This document shows, one piece after another, positions 1 through 9,677 of a DNA stretch of 64,000 nt. The DNA comes from Salibaculum sp031581025 (lineage in GTDB: Bacteria > Pseudomonadota > Alphaproteobacteria > Rhodobacterales > Rhodobacteraceae), in NCBI RefSeq assembly GCF_031581025.1, contig NZ_JAVLCA010000008.1, one strand, 5' to 3'. The first letter of the stretch is position 1; each line of letters opens with the position of its first letter. Below the pieces are notes generated by a model that searched no databases, had not been told where the DNA came from, and saw only the letters and a list, made by a program, of their open reading frames with translations. The translations under genes and the position numbers were made by a program.

Positions 1-72
1 CGTAGCTCAGCTGGATAGAGCGTCGGCCTCCGAAGCCGAAGGTCACAGGTTCGAACCCTGTCGGGTGCGCCA
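1..72 (+). tRNA. tRNA-Arg (anticodon CCG), 5' end cut by window edge
   Basis: The D arm, anticodon arm, variable loop, T arm (GTTCGAACC-type loop) and the 3' acceptor strand ending in an encoded CCA at 70-72 are all readable. The seven-base anticodon loop at 28-34 carries CCG at 30-32, which reads the arginine codon CGG. The 3' acceptor strand CGGGTGC implies a 5' strand GCACCCG, so the first five bases of the tRNA lie outside the window. No clear terminator follows. Confidence 0.95.
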
Positions 73-198
73 TCTCACATTTTCGCCTTGAAAACACCGT
101 TGGCGCGGATCGCGGTCGCGCAGGGCCCATGCCCGCGGCCGTCTGCCATGACCGGGTGTCGCGGCATGGGGCGCGTCCGTCCATCACTCGGTCCGGCA

Positions 199-1854
199 CT
201 ACTTCGCCACGCGGGCGATGTCGTCCGCGGTGCGGAGCGCCAGGGCCTGGATCGTCAGGGATGGGGCTTCGCCTCCCCCGGTGGACGGAAAGACGCTCGC
301 ATCCGCGATGAAGAGATTCGCGTGATCATGGCTGCGCCCCTGGGCATTCACGACCGAGGTGCGCGCGTCATTACCCATTCGGCACGTCCCAAAAACATGC
401 GTTGCAGTGAAGCGGTCCCACGAGCCGCCTTCCTCGGAGGGGTGCTCGACACCCGACGCCGAAAGCAATGCACGGGCGCGATCCGCCATGAAACGAAGCA
501 GTGTCATGCTGTTCTTTGTCAGCACAGAGTGGATTCGCGGCAGGGGGAGGCCATGCGCATCCGCTCGACCGGGGTGCAGGTCGACCTTGCTCCGCGCATC
601 GGGAACAACGGCGCCAATGCCACTCACCGAAATCGCGGTGCCGAACTGCGCGCGCATGCGTTGCTTGAAGGCCGCGCCGAACCCCGGGATCAGGCGGCTG
701 GCGTAGGCAATCGGACCGTTCAGGCCACTTTCCTGCACGTCCGAGCCGAAGCGACGGCCGCCCATCGCACCTGGAACCCCATCAGGCGCGCTGTAATCCC
801 AACAGATGGCGTCCGCGGGCGGGCCGGCATGCGACATTGACACATCCGGGGCCAGACCCGCGCTACGCCACAGCAGCGTTTCCATGAAGTGCCGCCCCAC
901 CGCACCGGACCCATTGGCAAGGTCGTCCGGCTGGTCGGCCGTCGCACTCGCAAGCAGGAGCCGGGGTGTCTGAACCGCGCCGCCTGCCAGAACGAGGACG
1001 GGCGTCTCGATGCGGTGCCGGTCGCCGTCCTGCACGTAGTCGACCGCCGCGATCCGGCCGTTGCCACCGGGGATGATCCCGGTCACGACCGCCCCGGTGG
1101 TGAGCTCCAGATTGCCGGTGGCCGCTGCGTGCCGCAGAAAGGTCACGTCCGCCGATCCCTTGTCGCCGATGGGACAGCCCCGGCTGCAGTTGCCACAATA
1201 ATTGCAGGCCGGGCGTCCATCATAAGGCCGGGACAGGGCCGCACGGCTGTTTGCCTGCCAGGTCATGCCCACCTCGGCGCCTGCCGCCGACAGCGCCGCC
1301 GCCGCCGGGCTGAGCGGGTGCGGGGAAAGCGGGTGGGGCTTGTCGCGCCAGCGGGCATCTGCCTGCGCGGGTCCGGCGACGCCGATCAGATCCTCGACCT
1401 CGGTGTAAAAGGGCTCAAGCGTGGCGTAATCGAGGGGCCAGTCCGCCCCGCTCCCGGTCCGCGCCTTCAGATCAAAGCTCTCGGGGTGCATCCGGTGCGC
1501 CTCGCCGACATAGTGCAGCGTCGATCCACCAACCCCGAGAACATGCGAATACCCCGGCCGGGGCACACGGCGCGTGCCGGTGATCTGCCGCCCCGTCACC
1601 GCGTTCCAGGAGGCAAGATCGGCGTCGTCGTCGTCCAGATGGCCAAGATCTCCATAGGTGATCTCTGCACGGCTGCCCGGCGGATCGGGGAACTGACGGC
1701 GCTCCCACCCCGGCTGGGTCAGGCTGTAATCGCGCGCGGGGTCAAAGCGCGGTCCGGCTTCCAGCAGCCGCACCCGCAAGCCGTGCTGGCACAAGCGCCA
1801 TGCGGCGGCCGCCCCACCGGCGCCCGATCCGATGATGACCACATCCGGGGTCAT
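199..1854 (-). CDS. GMC-family FAD dehydrogenase with Cys cluster (gluconate/sugar dehydrogenase large subunit type)
   Basis: 551 residues. The N-terminus has a Rossmann FAD-binding motif (GSGAGG at about 10-14) and an acidic residue ending the second beta strand (LLEAG, 31-34). The C-terminal GMC domain has the HVFGTCRMG signature that carries the active-site His. Four cysteines, C217, C220, C223 and C227, form a CxxCxxCxxxCP pattern like that of ferredoxin [4Fe-4S] ligands. Related FAD-glucose and fructose dehydrogenases use an Fe-S cluster in this region to pass electrons to a cytochrome. It has no export signal of its own. It overlaps the preceding small-subunit gene by 4 bases (ATGA) and is probably co-exported with that Tat substrate. 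The cytochrome c subunit expected in a three-subunit enzyme is not in this window. The sugar, sugar-acid or alcohol substrate cannot be read from sequence. Confidence 0.88.
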   Translation of the reverse strand: MTPDVVIIGSGAGGAAAAWRLCQHGLRVRLLEAGPRFDPARDYSLTQPGWERRQFPDPPGSRAEITYGDLGHLDDDDADLASWNAVTGRQITGTRRVPRPGYSHVLGVGGSTLHYVGEAHRMHPESFDLKARTGSGADWPLDYATLEPFYTEVEDLIGVAGPAQADARWRDKPHPLSPHPLSPAAAALSAAGAEVGMTWQANSRAALSRPYDGRPACNYCGNCSRGCPIGDKGSADVTFLRHAAATGNLELTTGAVVTGIIPGGNGRIAAVDYVQDGDRHRIETPVLVLAGGAVQTPRLLLASATADQPDDLANGSGAVGRHFMETLLWRSAGLAPDVSMSHAGPPADAICWDYSAPDGVPGAMGGRRFGSDVQESGLNGPIAYASRLIPGFGAAFKQRMRAQFGTAISVSGIGAVVPDARSKVDLHPGRADAHGLPLPRIHSVLTKNSMTLLRFMADRARALLSASGVEHPSEEGGSWDRFTATHVFGTCRMGNDARTSVVNAQGRSHDHANLFIADASVFPSTGGGEAPSLTIQALALRTADDIARVAK

Positions 1855-2369
1855 GACCAGGGCGGCGGATAGCCCCGCGGCTGCGGTGCCGTGTTCAGGG
1901 GCAACCCGCTGATCGCCTCGGGGCGGGCATAGTAGAATTCGACGGCAAGCAGGCGCACGACCTCGTAGAAACGGTTCGCGCCGCCCGCAGGGTCCGACTG
2001 CGCCATCCAGGTGACGATCCGGGTCCGGTCCTGCTCCGACAGCTGTGCAAAGGCCGGTCCGCCCGTCTTGTTCAACCAGGCGGTGCCGCCGGCAATCAGA
2101 TCGTCGAGCCCCGTAACGTCCGCGCTGAAGTCGAGGATCGCGTCCGGGACACCGAGCGTGCTGGCGGCGGGGCTGACGGCGTCCTCGGGCAAAAGCGTGT
2201 CGATGAAGGCGGCGAGCGTGGCCGCATCGGGGCCGGCCGGTGCTTGTGACCAGGCGGCCGCCGGTGTCACGATCCAGGCGACGCTGGCGGCCAGCGCCTG
2301 CCGTCGGGACATGGACAACCCGTGCCCTATCGCGGCACGGTCAGAATAGTCACTTTGTTCCAAAGCCAT
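1851..2369 (-). CDS. gluconate 2-dehydrogenase subunit 3 family protein (Tat-exported small subunit)
   Basis: 172 residues. The N-terminus contains a twin-arginine motif (SRRQALAAS at about 21-29) followed by a hydrophobic stretch and an Ala-rich cleavage region ending near SQA, as in the small subunit of membrane-bound gluconate-type dehydrogenases. In that family the small subunit carries the flavoprotein through the Tat system as a hitchhiker. The remainder matches the gluconate 2-dehydrogenase subunit 3 layout (LAAFIDTLLPED motif after the signal). The start at 2369 is the longest; an in-frame ATG at 2312 directly before the RR motif would give a shorter, typical Tat signal. The stop overlaps the start of the GMC dehydrogenase, which implies translational coupling. 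Confidence 0.82.
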   Translation of the reverse strand: MALEQSDYSDRAAIGHGLSMSRRQALAASVAWIVTPAAAWSQAPAGPDAATLAAFIDTLLPEDAVSPAASTLGVPDAILDFSADVTGLDDLIAGGTAWLNKTGGPAFAQLSEQDRTRIVTWMAQSDPAGGANRFYEVVRLLAVEFYYARPEAISGLPLNTAPQPRGYPPPWS

Positions 2370-2408
2370 GGCCTGCTTGTTAACCGGCGCGGGGCAATTT
2401 GAGACGCC

Positions 2409-2906
2409 TCACTCAGGTTGTTCACGACGTGGCAGGCTCTCTGGTTCCTCGCCCCGCGGATCGAACGCATCGAAGGACTGCAGACCGACGTAGCCCTGGA
2501 AAAACCCGTCAAATCCGAGATCGACCCCGGCGCGCAAATTCTCGTCCGCGAAAGCACCGACACCGAAAACGGAGCCGCTGCCGAAGTTGTAGCCCAGGCC
2601 CAGTTCGCCCCACTGGTCGACATCCCCCGACAGACCCGTCAGCTTGACCGCCCGCAAACCGAACCCGTTGCCAAGCCCGAAGTGGACAGAGGCATTGGCC
2701 CCGGTCACATCGTTCGAGGTGTCGGTCGTGCCGTGGGTGACGCCCAGCACGGCCTCGCGTGTCACGCCGCCGCTGCCGAAGACGAGGTTCACGCCGGCAT
2801 AGCCTTGGGTGGTCTCGGTTTCCGACAATGTTAGCAGTACGCCGCCGGATGCCGCGGTCGACAGGGTCGCCAGAAACGCGGCGGTCACCAGTGTTGTCCT
2901 GATCAT
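2409..2906 (-). CDS. exported protein of unknown function, probably small beta-rich or outer-membrane protein
   Basis: 165 residues. A clear Sec signal peptide (MIRTTLVTAAFLATLSTAASG) starts the protein. The mature part is rich in Gly, Phe, Val and Asp in alternating patterns (VHFGLGNGFGL, LGLGYNFGSG, VFGVGAF), as in beta-barrel or beta-solenoid proteins; there is no Cys and the last 20 residues are charged. I recognise no named family. It is a single gene on the same strand as the dehydrogenase pair, separated from it by 39 bases. A GATATCTCC stretch just upstream of the ATG supplies a ribosome-binding site on the minus strand. Confidence 0.6.
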   Translation of the reverse strand: MIRTTLVTAAFLATLSTAASGGVLLTLSETETTQGYAGVNLVFGSGGVTREAVLGVTHGTTDTSNDVTGANASVHFGLGNGFGLRAVKLTGLSGDVDQWGELGLGYNFGSGSVFGVGAFADENLRAGVDLGFDGFFQGYVGLQSFDAFDPRGEEPESLPRREQPE

Positions 2907-3163
2907 CAGATATCTCCTTGATTATTGGGGCCGGCAACCGCCCGCGCGCTCGCCGATTGCACGAAAGGGTCGCCTGAGTAGACCGATCGTTAAAGCGCAA
3001 ATCTTTCGGGTTTTTAAGCGCGGTGGCGAAAGTGTCACGACTCGGGCAGGAGCGGCTTTGGTGTCGTGTTATCCGGGCCCCGTCGCCCGGGTTTTCAGCG
3101 GCCGTGGCAGTTCGGTCTTGTATGATTTCGGCACGGCGCGTCGGCCCCGGCCTCTGCGCGCGC

Positions 3164-4660
3164 TCAGCCGGCGCGGTAGCGGTCCAGCGTGGGGTCGAGC
3201 CCCTCGTCCCAGAGCCGGGTCAGCCAGTCGGCAAAGCTGTCGCGAAAGACCGCCCTCTCGGCCAGGTCGCCGTAGAACTGGCGCTGTTCCAGCCAGGCCA
3301 GCGGCCGGTGGCGGGCTTTGCGGGCGGTCTCGGACAGTGCCTCCCACTGCGGATCGTTCGGGGCGATGGTGCTGCCGTCCTCTCGGGTGCCCGCGCACAT
3401 GCGCGCCCAGAGCGCCTCGACCAGGGCCAGCCCGCCCACGGGCGTGCCGCCTGCAAGCGCGTCGCGCAGGATCGGCAGCACGAAGCCGGTGTGCCGCGCC
3501 GCGCCGTCGAAGGCGACCCGGCGGGTCGTGTCCACGATCGCGGGGTTCGAAAAGCGCTGCGCGATCAGGGCCACGTAGTCCTCGGCCGAGGCTCCGGGCA
3601 CCTGGGCCACATGCGGGAGGATCTCCTCGCGCTGGACCTTGCGGAACAGGCCGGCGATTCCGTGGTGCCCCATGCAGCCGGAAATGGTCTCGATCCCGGC
3701 GATCTCTCCGGCGTTGGCCAACACCTGGTGGCCCGCGTTGAGGATGCGCAGTTTCATCATCTCGTAGGCGTGGACCTGATCCGAGAAGGTGGCACCGACG
3801 CGATCCCAGTCCGGGCGCCCGGCGCAGAAATCGTCCTCGATCACCCATTGGCGAAAGTTCTCGTGGGTGACGGGGGCCGCGTCGTCCAGGCCGAAGCCGC
3901 GCGCGAGGGCGCGTTCGGCCTCTCCCGTCGCGGGCACGATGCAGTCGACCATGGAATTGGGAAAGCTGCACCGCGTATCGATCCAGTCGGCCAGCTCGGG
4001 GTCCGTGAGCCGGGCCAGCGAGACCACCGTCTGGCGCAGGACACGGCCATTGCCGGGCAGGTTGTCGCAGCTTTGCGCCGTGAAGGGGCCATGACCCGCC
4101 GCACGGCGGCGGCGCAGGGCTGCGACCATGGCCCCGAAGGCGGTGCGGGGCTGTTCGGGGTGGTCGGCGTCATGGCGGATGTCGGGGTGGGTGGCGTCGA
4201 AGTCGCCGTTGACCGGATCGGTGTAATAGCCACCCTCGGTCACGGTCAGGGAGACGATGCGAATGGCCGGATCGGCCATCTGCGCGATCAGGGGGCCATG
4301 ACCCTCGGCGATGGGAAGATAGTCGATCATCGCGCCCACGACCTCGGCCGAACTGCCCGAAGGGTCCAGCTCGATCAGGGTGGTCAGGCAATCCTGCGCC
4401 AGCAGCTTGTCGCGCATGGCCGCGTCATAGGGCCGGACGCCCGCGCCGATGATGGCCCAGCCCTGGGCCAGCCCCTGCTGCATCAGCCGGTGCAGATACC
4501 AGGCCTGGTGGGCGCGGTGGAAATTGCCCACGCCGATATGAACGATGCCGGGGGTCAGGCGGCCACGGTCATAGCCGGGGCGCGCAATGCCCCCGGGCAG
4601 GGCGTCGAGCGTGGCCTCGGACAGCGGAATCGGGGTGGTCGTGGGCGCGCTCTCGGGCAT
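3164..4660 (-). CDS. mtlK: mannitol 2-dehydrogenase (polyol dehydrogenase)
   Basis: 498 residues from the ATG at 4658-4660. It is a member of the long-chain mannitol dehydrogenase family, which oxidises D-mannitol (and often D-arabinitol or sorbitol) to the 2-keto sugar with NAD. Visible landmarks are the N-terminal nucleotide fold (PGIVHIGVGNFHRAHQ), the motif VTEGGYY, the SCDNLPGNG segment, and a C-terminal domain with the MKLRILNAGHQV motif that holds active-site Lys, Asn and His of the family. Its ATG shares one base with the smoS stop (TGATG), so the two are translationally coupled. Longer in-frame readings upstream run inside smoS and were rejected as the start. It is the last gene of the polyol operon; no convincing terminator follows. 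Confidence 0.93.
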   Translation of the reverse strand: MPESAPTTTPIPLSEATLDALPGGIARPGYDRGRLTPGIVHIGVGNFHRAHQAWYLHRLMQQGLAQGWAIIGAGVRPYDAAMRDKLLAQDCLTTLIELDPSGSSAEVVGAMIDYLPIAEGHGPLIAQMADPAIRIVSLTVTEGGYYTDPVNGDFDATHPDIRHDADHPEQPRTAFGAMVAALRRRRAAGHGPFTAQSCDNLPGNGRVLRQTVVSLARLTDPELADWIDTRCSFPNSMVDCIVPATGEAERALARGFGLDDAAPVTHENFRQWVIEDDFCAGRPDWDRVGATFSDQVHAYEMMKLRILNAGHQVLANAGEIAGIETISGCMGHHGIAGLFRKVQREEILPHVAQVPGASAEDYVALIAQRFSNPAIVDTTRRVAFDGAARHTGFVLPILRDALAGGTPVGGLALVEALWARMCAGTREDGSTIAPNDPQWEALSETARKARHRPLAWLEQRQFYGDLAERAVFRDSFADWLTRLWDEGLDPTLDRYRAG

Positions 4661-5429
4661 CAGCTCATCCAGTTCCCGCCGTCGACATTGTAGGTCTGGG
4701 CGACGATGTATCCGGCCTCGTCGCTGGCCAGGAAGACGGCCATCCCGGTCAGGTCTTCTGCGCGGCCCATGCGGCCATAGGGGACGGCGGCGCCGACCTC
4801 GGCCTTCTTCTGGCCCGGGGCCTTGCCCTCGTATTTTGCAAAAAAGGCATCGACGCCGTCCCAATGTTCGCCATCGACCACGCCGGGCGCGATGGCATTC
4901 ACGTTGATCCCGTGTTCGATCAGGTTCAGCCCCGCCGATTGCGTGAGGCTGATGACGGCAGCCTTGGAGGCGCAGTAGACCGCGACCAGCGGCTCGCCGC
5001 GGCGGCCCGCCTGGCTGGCCATGTTGATGATCTTGCCGCCTTGGCCGCGGTCGATCATGTGCCGCGCCACGGCCTGCATGGTAAAGAGCGTGCCCGCGAC
5101 GTTGAGATCGAAAACCCGGTTGTAGTCGTCTCGGGTGATCTCGGTGAGGGGCGCGGCGGTGAAAAGCGCGGCATTGTTGATCAGGATGTCGATCCCGCCA
5201 AGGGCCTGTGCCGCCGCCGCGACGGCGCCCTCGATGCTGTCCTGCCGGGTCGCGTCCATCTCGATGGCCTGGGCGGCCGGTCCGATCTCTTCGGCGGCAG
5301 CCTGTGCGCGGGTGATGTCGATATCGGCGATCGCCACGCGCGCGCCCTCGGCCACATAGGCCTTGGCAAAGGCCAGTCCGATGCCGCGTGCGGCCCCGGT
5401 GATCAGGGCGGTCTTGTTTGCAAGTCGCA

Positions 5430-5430
<1 letters not shown>
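4660..5430 (-). CDS. smoS: sorbitol (polyol) dehydrogenase, short-chain dehydrogenase family
   Basis: 256 residues. It is a classical SDR with the cofactor motif TGAARGIG (about 10-17), the NNAA motif, and the YxxxK active site (YCASK). The C-terminus (AQTYNVDGGNWMS) and overall sequence closely resemble Rhodobacter SmoS, which oxidises sorbitol to fructose and galactitol to tagatose with NAD. Two tandem ATGs occur (5433 and 5430); the second is chosen because known SmoS proteins start MRL. Either start overlaps the smoK stop codon (ATGATG context). It lies between smoK and mtlK, giving a set of two polyol dehydrogenases behind one transporter. Confidence 0.92.
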
Positions 5431-6434
<1,004 letters not shown>

Positions 6435-6457
6435 GGGCGGGTTCCTTGTGTGACGGT

Positions 6458-7288
6458 TTACTTGACGGCGCCGAAGGTCAGGCCGCGGACGAGTTGTTTC
6501 TGGCTGAACCAGCCAAGGATCAGGATCGGTGCGATGGCCATGGTCGAGGCCGCCGACAGCTTGGCGAAGAACAGGCCCTCGGGGCTGGAATAGCTGGCGA
6601 TGAAGGCGGTGAGCGGGGCCGCGTCCACGGCCGTCAGGTTGAGCGTCCAGAAGGCCTCGTTCCAGGCCAGGATGAAATTGAGCAGCACCGTCGAGGCGAT
6701 GCCCGGAATGGCCATGGGCGTGAGGATGTAGAACAACTCTTCCTTGAGGGTCGCCCCGTCCATCCGGGCGGCTTCGAGGATCTCGGTCGGGATTTCGCGG
6801 AAGTAGGTGTAAAGCATCCAGACGATGATCGGCAGGTTGATCAGCATCAGCACCATGACCAGCCCCACGCGGCTGTCCAGCAGCCCGAAGCGGATGAACA
6901 GCAGGTAAATCGGGTAGAGCACACTCACCGCCGGGAGCATCTTGGTGGACAGCATCCACAGCAGGATGCCCTTGGTCCGCTTCGAGGGCACGAAGGCCAT
7001 GGACCAGGCCGCGGGCACCGCGACGATGATGCCCAGGAGGGTCGAGCCGCCCGCCAGGAAGACCGAGTTCCAAAGAAAGCGCATGTAGTCCGAGCGCTCT
7101 TGCACGACGGCGTAGTTTTCCAGCGTCCAGTCGAAATTGAGGAACAGCGGCGGGTTGGCGATGGCCTGGGCCTCGGTTTTGAAGCTGGTCAGGATCGTCC
7201 AGAGGATCGGAAAGAAGATCACCAGGCCCACGACCCAGGCGAGGGCAGTGGTCAGTGTCTTGCGTTGCGTGGTGACGGCACGGGCCAT
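6458..7288 (-). CDS. smoG: polyol ABC transporter permease
   Basis: 276 residues. It is a binding-protein-dependent permease of the MalG group with six predicted membrane spans. The EAA loop that contacts the ATPase is visible (EILEAARMDGATLKEELFYILTPMA region). The C-terminus ends in a hydrophobic span and RGLTFGAVK. The ATG at 7286-7288 has an AGGA site. It lies 12 bases downstream of smoF and probably forms the heterodimeric channel with it. Confidence 0.92.
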   Translation of the reverse strand: MARAVTTQRKTLTTALAWVVGLVIFFPILWTILTSFKTEAQAIANPPLFLNFDWTLENYAVVQERSDYMRFLWNSVFLAGGSTLLGIIVAVPAAWSMAFVPSKRTKGILLWMLSTKMLPAVSVLYPIYLLFIRFGLLDSRVGLVMVLMLINLPIIVWMLYTYFREIPTEILEAARMDGATLKEELFYILTPMAIPGIASTVLLNFILAWNEAFWTLNLTAVDAAPLTAFIASYSSPEGLFFAKLSAASTMAIAPILILGWFSQKQLVRGLTFGAVK

Positions 7289-7300
7289 GGCGGATCCTCC

Positions 7301-8167
7301 TCAGGCGTCCAGGTTCTTGCCGACGATGCGCATCAGGAAGATGGCGACGATATTGGCGAGGATGATGGCATAGACACCGCCCGCAGACCCCAGCCCGACG
7401 TTCTGGCTTTCCAGCACGCGCTGGAAGATCAGGTAGGTCAGGGTCCGGGTGCCGAAGGCGCCACCGGTGGTCACGAAGATTTCCGCGAAGATCGATAGCA
7501 GAAAGATCGTCTGGATCAGGATCACGATGGTGATGGCCCGGCCCAGGTGCGGCAGAATGATATGGCCGAAGCGTTGCAGCGGCCCGGCGCCGTCCATCTC
7601 GGCGGCCTCGAGTTGTTCGCTGTCCAGCGACTGGATCGCGGTCAGCAGGATCAGCGTGGCAAAGGGCAGCCAGCGCCAGGCAATGATCATCACGACCGAT
7701 CCGGTCGAGGCCTCGGACAGCCAGGCCACCGGGTCGGCCCCGAAAAGGCGCCAAAGATGCGCGAAAAGGCCATTGGTCGGGTCCATGAACATGTTCTTCC
7801 AGACCAGCGCCGAAACCGTGGGCATCACGAAGAAGGGTGCGATGATCAGGATGCGCACGATCCCCTGGCCCCAGAAGGGCTGATCGAGCATCAGCGCGAG
7901 CAGAACCCCCAGCACCACCGTGATGAACAGCACGCTGCCGACGATGATCAGGGTGGTCGAGACGGCGGGCCAGAAACTGCTGGAGGTGACAAAGCGGCTG
8001 TAGTTCTCGAACCCGGCCCAGCCCAGGTCGCCGCCCCGCAGCGGCAGGTATTTGCGGAACGAGAACCAGACGGTCATCGACAGCGGCACCAGCATCCAGC
8101 CCATGAGCAGGACCACGGCGGGTGCCATCATCAGGCGCGCGGCGGAACGGGAAGCCTTGGTCGCCAT
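7301..8167 (-). CDS. smoF: polyol ABC transporter permease
   Basis: 288 residues from the ATG at 8165-8167. It is a MalF-group permease with six predicted membrane segments and the EAA motif (EAAEMDGAGPLQRFGHIILP). An in-frame GTG at 8176 is only one base from the AGGAG site, while the ATG has a spacing of about nine, so the ATG is preferred. It follows smoE after a 119-base gap that holds a stable hairpin, which fits the usual higher expression of the binding protein. Confidence 0.91.
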   Translation of the reverse strand: MATKASRSAARLMMAPAVVLLMGWMLVPLSMTVWFSFRKYLPLRGGDLGWAGFENYSRFVTSSSFWPAVSTTLIIVGSVLFITVVLGVLLALMLDQPFWGQGIVRILIIAPFFVMPTVSALVWKNMFMDPTNGLFAHLWRLFGADPVAWLSEASTGSVVMIIAWRWLPFATLILLTAIQSLDSEQLEAAEMDGAGPLQRFGHIILPHLGRAITIVILIQTIFLLSIFAEIFVTTGGAFGTRTLTYLIFQRVLESQNVGLGSAGGVYAIILANIVAIFLMRIVGKNLDA

Positions 8168-8242
8168 GGAAATCACTCCTGTATCGGCCCGCTGCGGGGT
8201 CGAGGCTGACGAAGAATGCGCAAAGGCGGATATCGGTCAAGA

Positions 8243-8273
8243 ACCCCCGGAGGCGGACAGGCCGCCCCCGGGG
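8243..8273 (-). promoter_or_regulatory. hairpin between smoE and smoF
   Basis: A GC-rich inverted repeat pairs positions 8243-8256 with 8262-8273 around the loop ACAGG, with one mismatch and one bulge. On the coding (minus) strand it is followed by TTCTTG, a weak U-rich tail. In sugar ABC operons a hairpin at this point often stabilises or partly terminates the message so that the binding protein is made in excess over the permeases. That role is inferred from position only. Confidence 0.4.
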
Positions 8274-8286
8274 TCGGGAGCGCGGC

Positions 8287-9594
8287 TTAGCGGTAGCCCG
8301 CGGCTTCCATCGCCTCGTTGGTGATGGCCTGGGCCTTCTCCAATGCCTCGTCGATGGACTGCTGACCGGCATAGACGGCCGAGAATTCCTGGCTCACCTC
8401 GGTGGCGATACCGGCGAATTCCGGGATGGCGACGAACTGGATCCCGACGTAAGGAACCGGATCGACGGTCGGGTCGGTCGGATCGGCGGCATTGATCGAG
8501 TCCAGCGTGATGTCGGCGAAGGGGACCTCTTGGTATTCAGGCGTCTCGTAGAGCGAGGTCCGCGCGCCCGGCGGCACGTTGGCCCAGCCCTCGTTCTCGG
8601 CGACCATCTCGATGTAGTCCTTCGAGGTGGCCCATTCGATGAATTCCTTCGCGGCGTCCTCTTTCTGGGTGCCCGCCGGGATGCCCAGCGCCCAGGCCCA
8701 GAGCCAGTTCGACCGTTTCTCGACGCCCTCGGCATTGGGCGCCAGCGCGAAGCCCACGCTGTCGGCCACCTCCGAATCCTCGGGGTTGGTCACGAAGGAG
8801 GCGGCGACGGTTGCGTCGATCCACATGCCGCAATTGCCCTGCTGGAACAGCGACAGGTTCTCGTTGAAGCCGTTGGTCGCATAACCCTCGGGGCCGTAGT
8901 CGTTCATCAGGTTCACGAAGAAGGTCAGCGCCTCTTTCCATTCGGGCTGATCGAACTGGGCGTTCCAGTCCATGTCGAACCAGCGCGCGCCGAAGGAGTT
9001 GCCGGTCACGGTGATGAAGGCGCCACCCTCACCCCAGCCGGCCTTGCCGCGCAGGCAGATGCCGTTGACGCCGTTCTCGGGGTCGTCCATGGCGGCGGCC
9101 GCGTCGCGGATGAACTGCCAGGTCGGGACCTCGGGCATTTCCATGCCGGCCTCTTCCATCAGGTCGGTGCGATACATGATCATGGAGCTTTCGCCGTAGA
9201 ACGGCGCGGCATAGAGCGTGTCGTCATGGCTCAGACCTGCGCGCATGGCCGGCAGGATGTCGTCGACGTCATAGTCCTCGGACAGATCGTCCAGCGGCAC
9301 CAGCCAGTCGTTGGCACCCCAGATCGGCGTCTCGTACATGCCGATGGTCATGATGTCGAACTGGCCGCCATTGGTTGTGATGTCTGTGGTCACCCGCTGG
9401 CGCAGGACGTTCTCCTCCAATGTGACCCACTCGACCTCGTGCCCGGTCTTCTCGGTGAAGTCGTCGGTGTAGCCCTGCATACGGATCATGTCGCCGTTGT
9501 TCACGGTGGCGATGGTGATGGTTTCCGCCGAAACCGCCGCAGCGGATACCAGCGTGAGCGCCGTGGCGGCGCGAAGCGTGCTCCTCAGTTTCAT
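8287..9594 (-). CDS. smoE: polyol-binding periplasmic protein of ABC transporter
   Basis: 435 residues. It has a Sec signal peptide (MKLRSTLRAATALTLVSAAAVSAE) and then the extracellular solute-binding family 1 fold. The mature part begins ETITIATVNNGD and contains several Trp and Asp/Glu-rich loops typical of sugar-alcohol binders. It is the first structural gene of the operon, 84 bases after the regulator gene, and would hand sorbitol or mannitol to SmoF/SmoG/SmoK. A strong GGAGGATCAAGG stretch on the minus strand just before the ATG is the ribosome-binding site. Confidence 0.93.
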   Translation of the reverse strand: MKLRSTLRAATALTLVSAAAVSAETITIATVNNGDMIRMQGYTDDFTEKTGHEVEWVTLEENVLRQRVTTDITTNGGQFDIMTIGMYETPIWGANDWLVPLDDLSEDYDVDDILPAMRAGLSHDDTLYAAPFYGESSMIMYRTDLMEEAGMEMPEVPTWQFIRDAAAAMDDPENGVNGICLRGKAGWGEGGAFITVTGNSFGARWFDMDWNAQFDQPEWKEALTFFVNLMNDYGPEGYATNGFNENLSLFQQGNCGMWIDATVAASFVTNPEDSEVADSVGFALAPNAEGVEKRSNWLWAWALGIPAGTQKEDAAKEFIEWATSKDYIEMVAENEGWANVPPGARTSLYETPEYQEVPFADITLDSINAADPTDPTVDPVPYVGIQFVAIPEFAGIATEVSQEFSAVYAGQQSIDEALEKAQAITNEAMEAAGYR

Positions 9595-9641
9595 CCTTGA
9601 TCCTCCCTGACTTGGATGTCCGAGCAGCCTAAGCGGTCATT

Positions 9642-9676
9642 ATTTCGTGCGTCAATATATTTTTTTCGCGCGTAAA
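9642..9676 (-). promoter_or_regulatory. tandem LacI-type operator and promoter region upstream of smoE
   Basis: Two related 14-base elements lie in the gap between the regulator stop (9678) and smoE: ATTTCGTGCGTCAA at 9642-9655 and TTTTCGCGCGTAAA at 9663-9676 on the plus strand, sharing the core TTTCGnGCGTnAA. Their starts are exactly 21 bp apart, i.e. two helical turns, so two repressor dimers would sit on the same face. The first element contains TTGACG on the minus strand, which could be a -35 box for smoE, with TTAGGC 17 bases further as a weak -10. LacI-family proteins bind CG-centred palindromes of this size; that the gene at 9678-10709 is the binder is inference. Confidence 0.5.
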
Positions 9677-9677
9677 C

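Noticed and set aside
3071..3092. Possible terminator CCGGGC...GCCCGG followed by GTTTT near 3071-3092
   Set aside because: It would act on the plus strand where no gene ends; on the minus strand, downstream of mtlK, it has no U tract.
3023..4693. Long plus-strand open frame opposite mtlK
   Set aside because: It mirrors mtlK on the other strand, has no recognisable domain and no ribosome site. High GC makes antisense frames long; the mtlK motifs are clear.
6435..8372. Upstream extension of the smoK frame to 980 codons
   Set aside because: The extra 646 codons run through smoG and smoF in another frame and show no domain; the ATG at 6434 with its ribosome site starts the ATPase.
8122..9600. 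492-codon plus-strand frame opposite smoE
   Set aside because: No domain or signal; composition is that of the complement of smoE.
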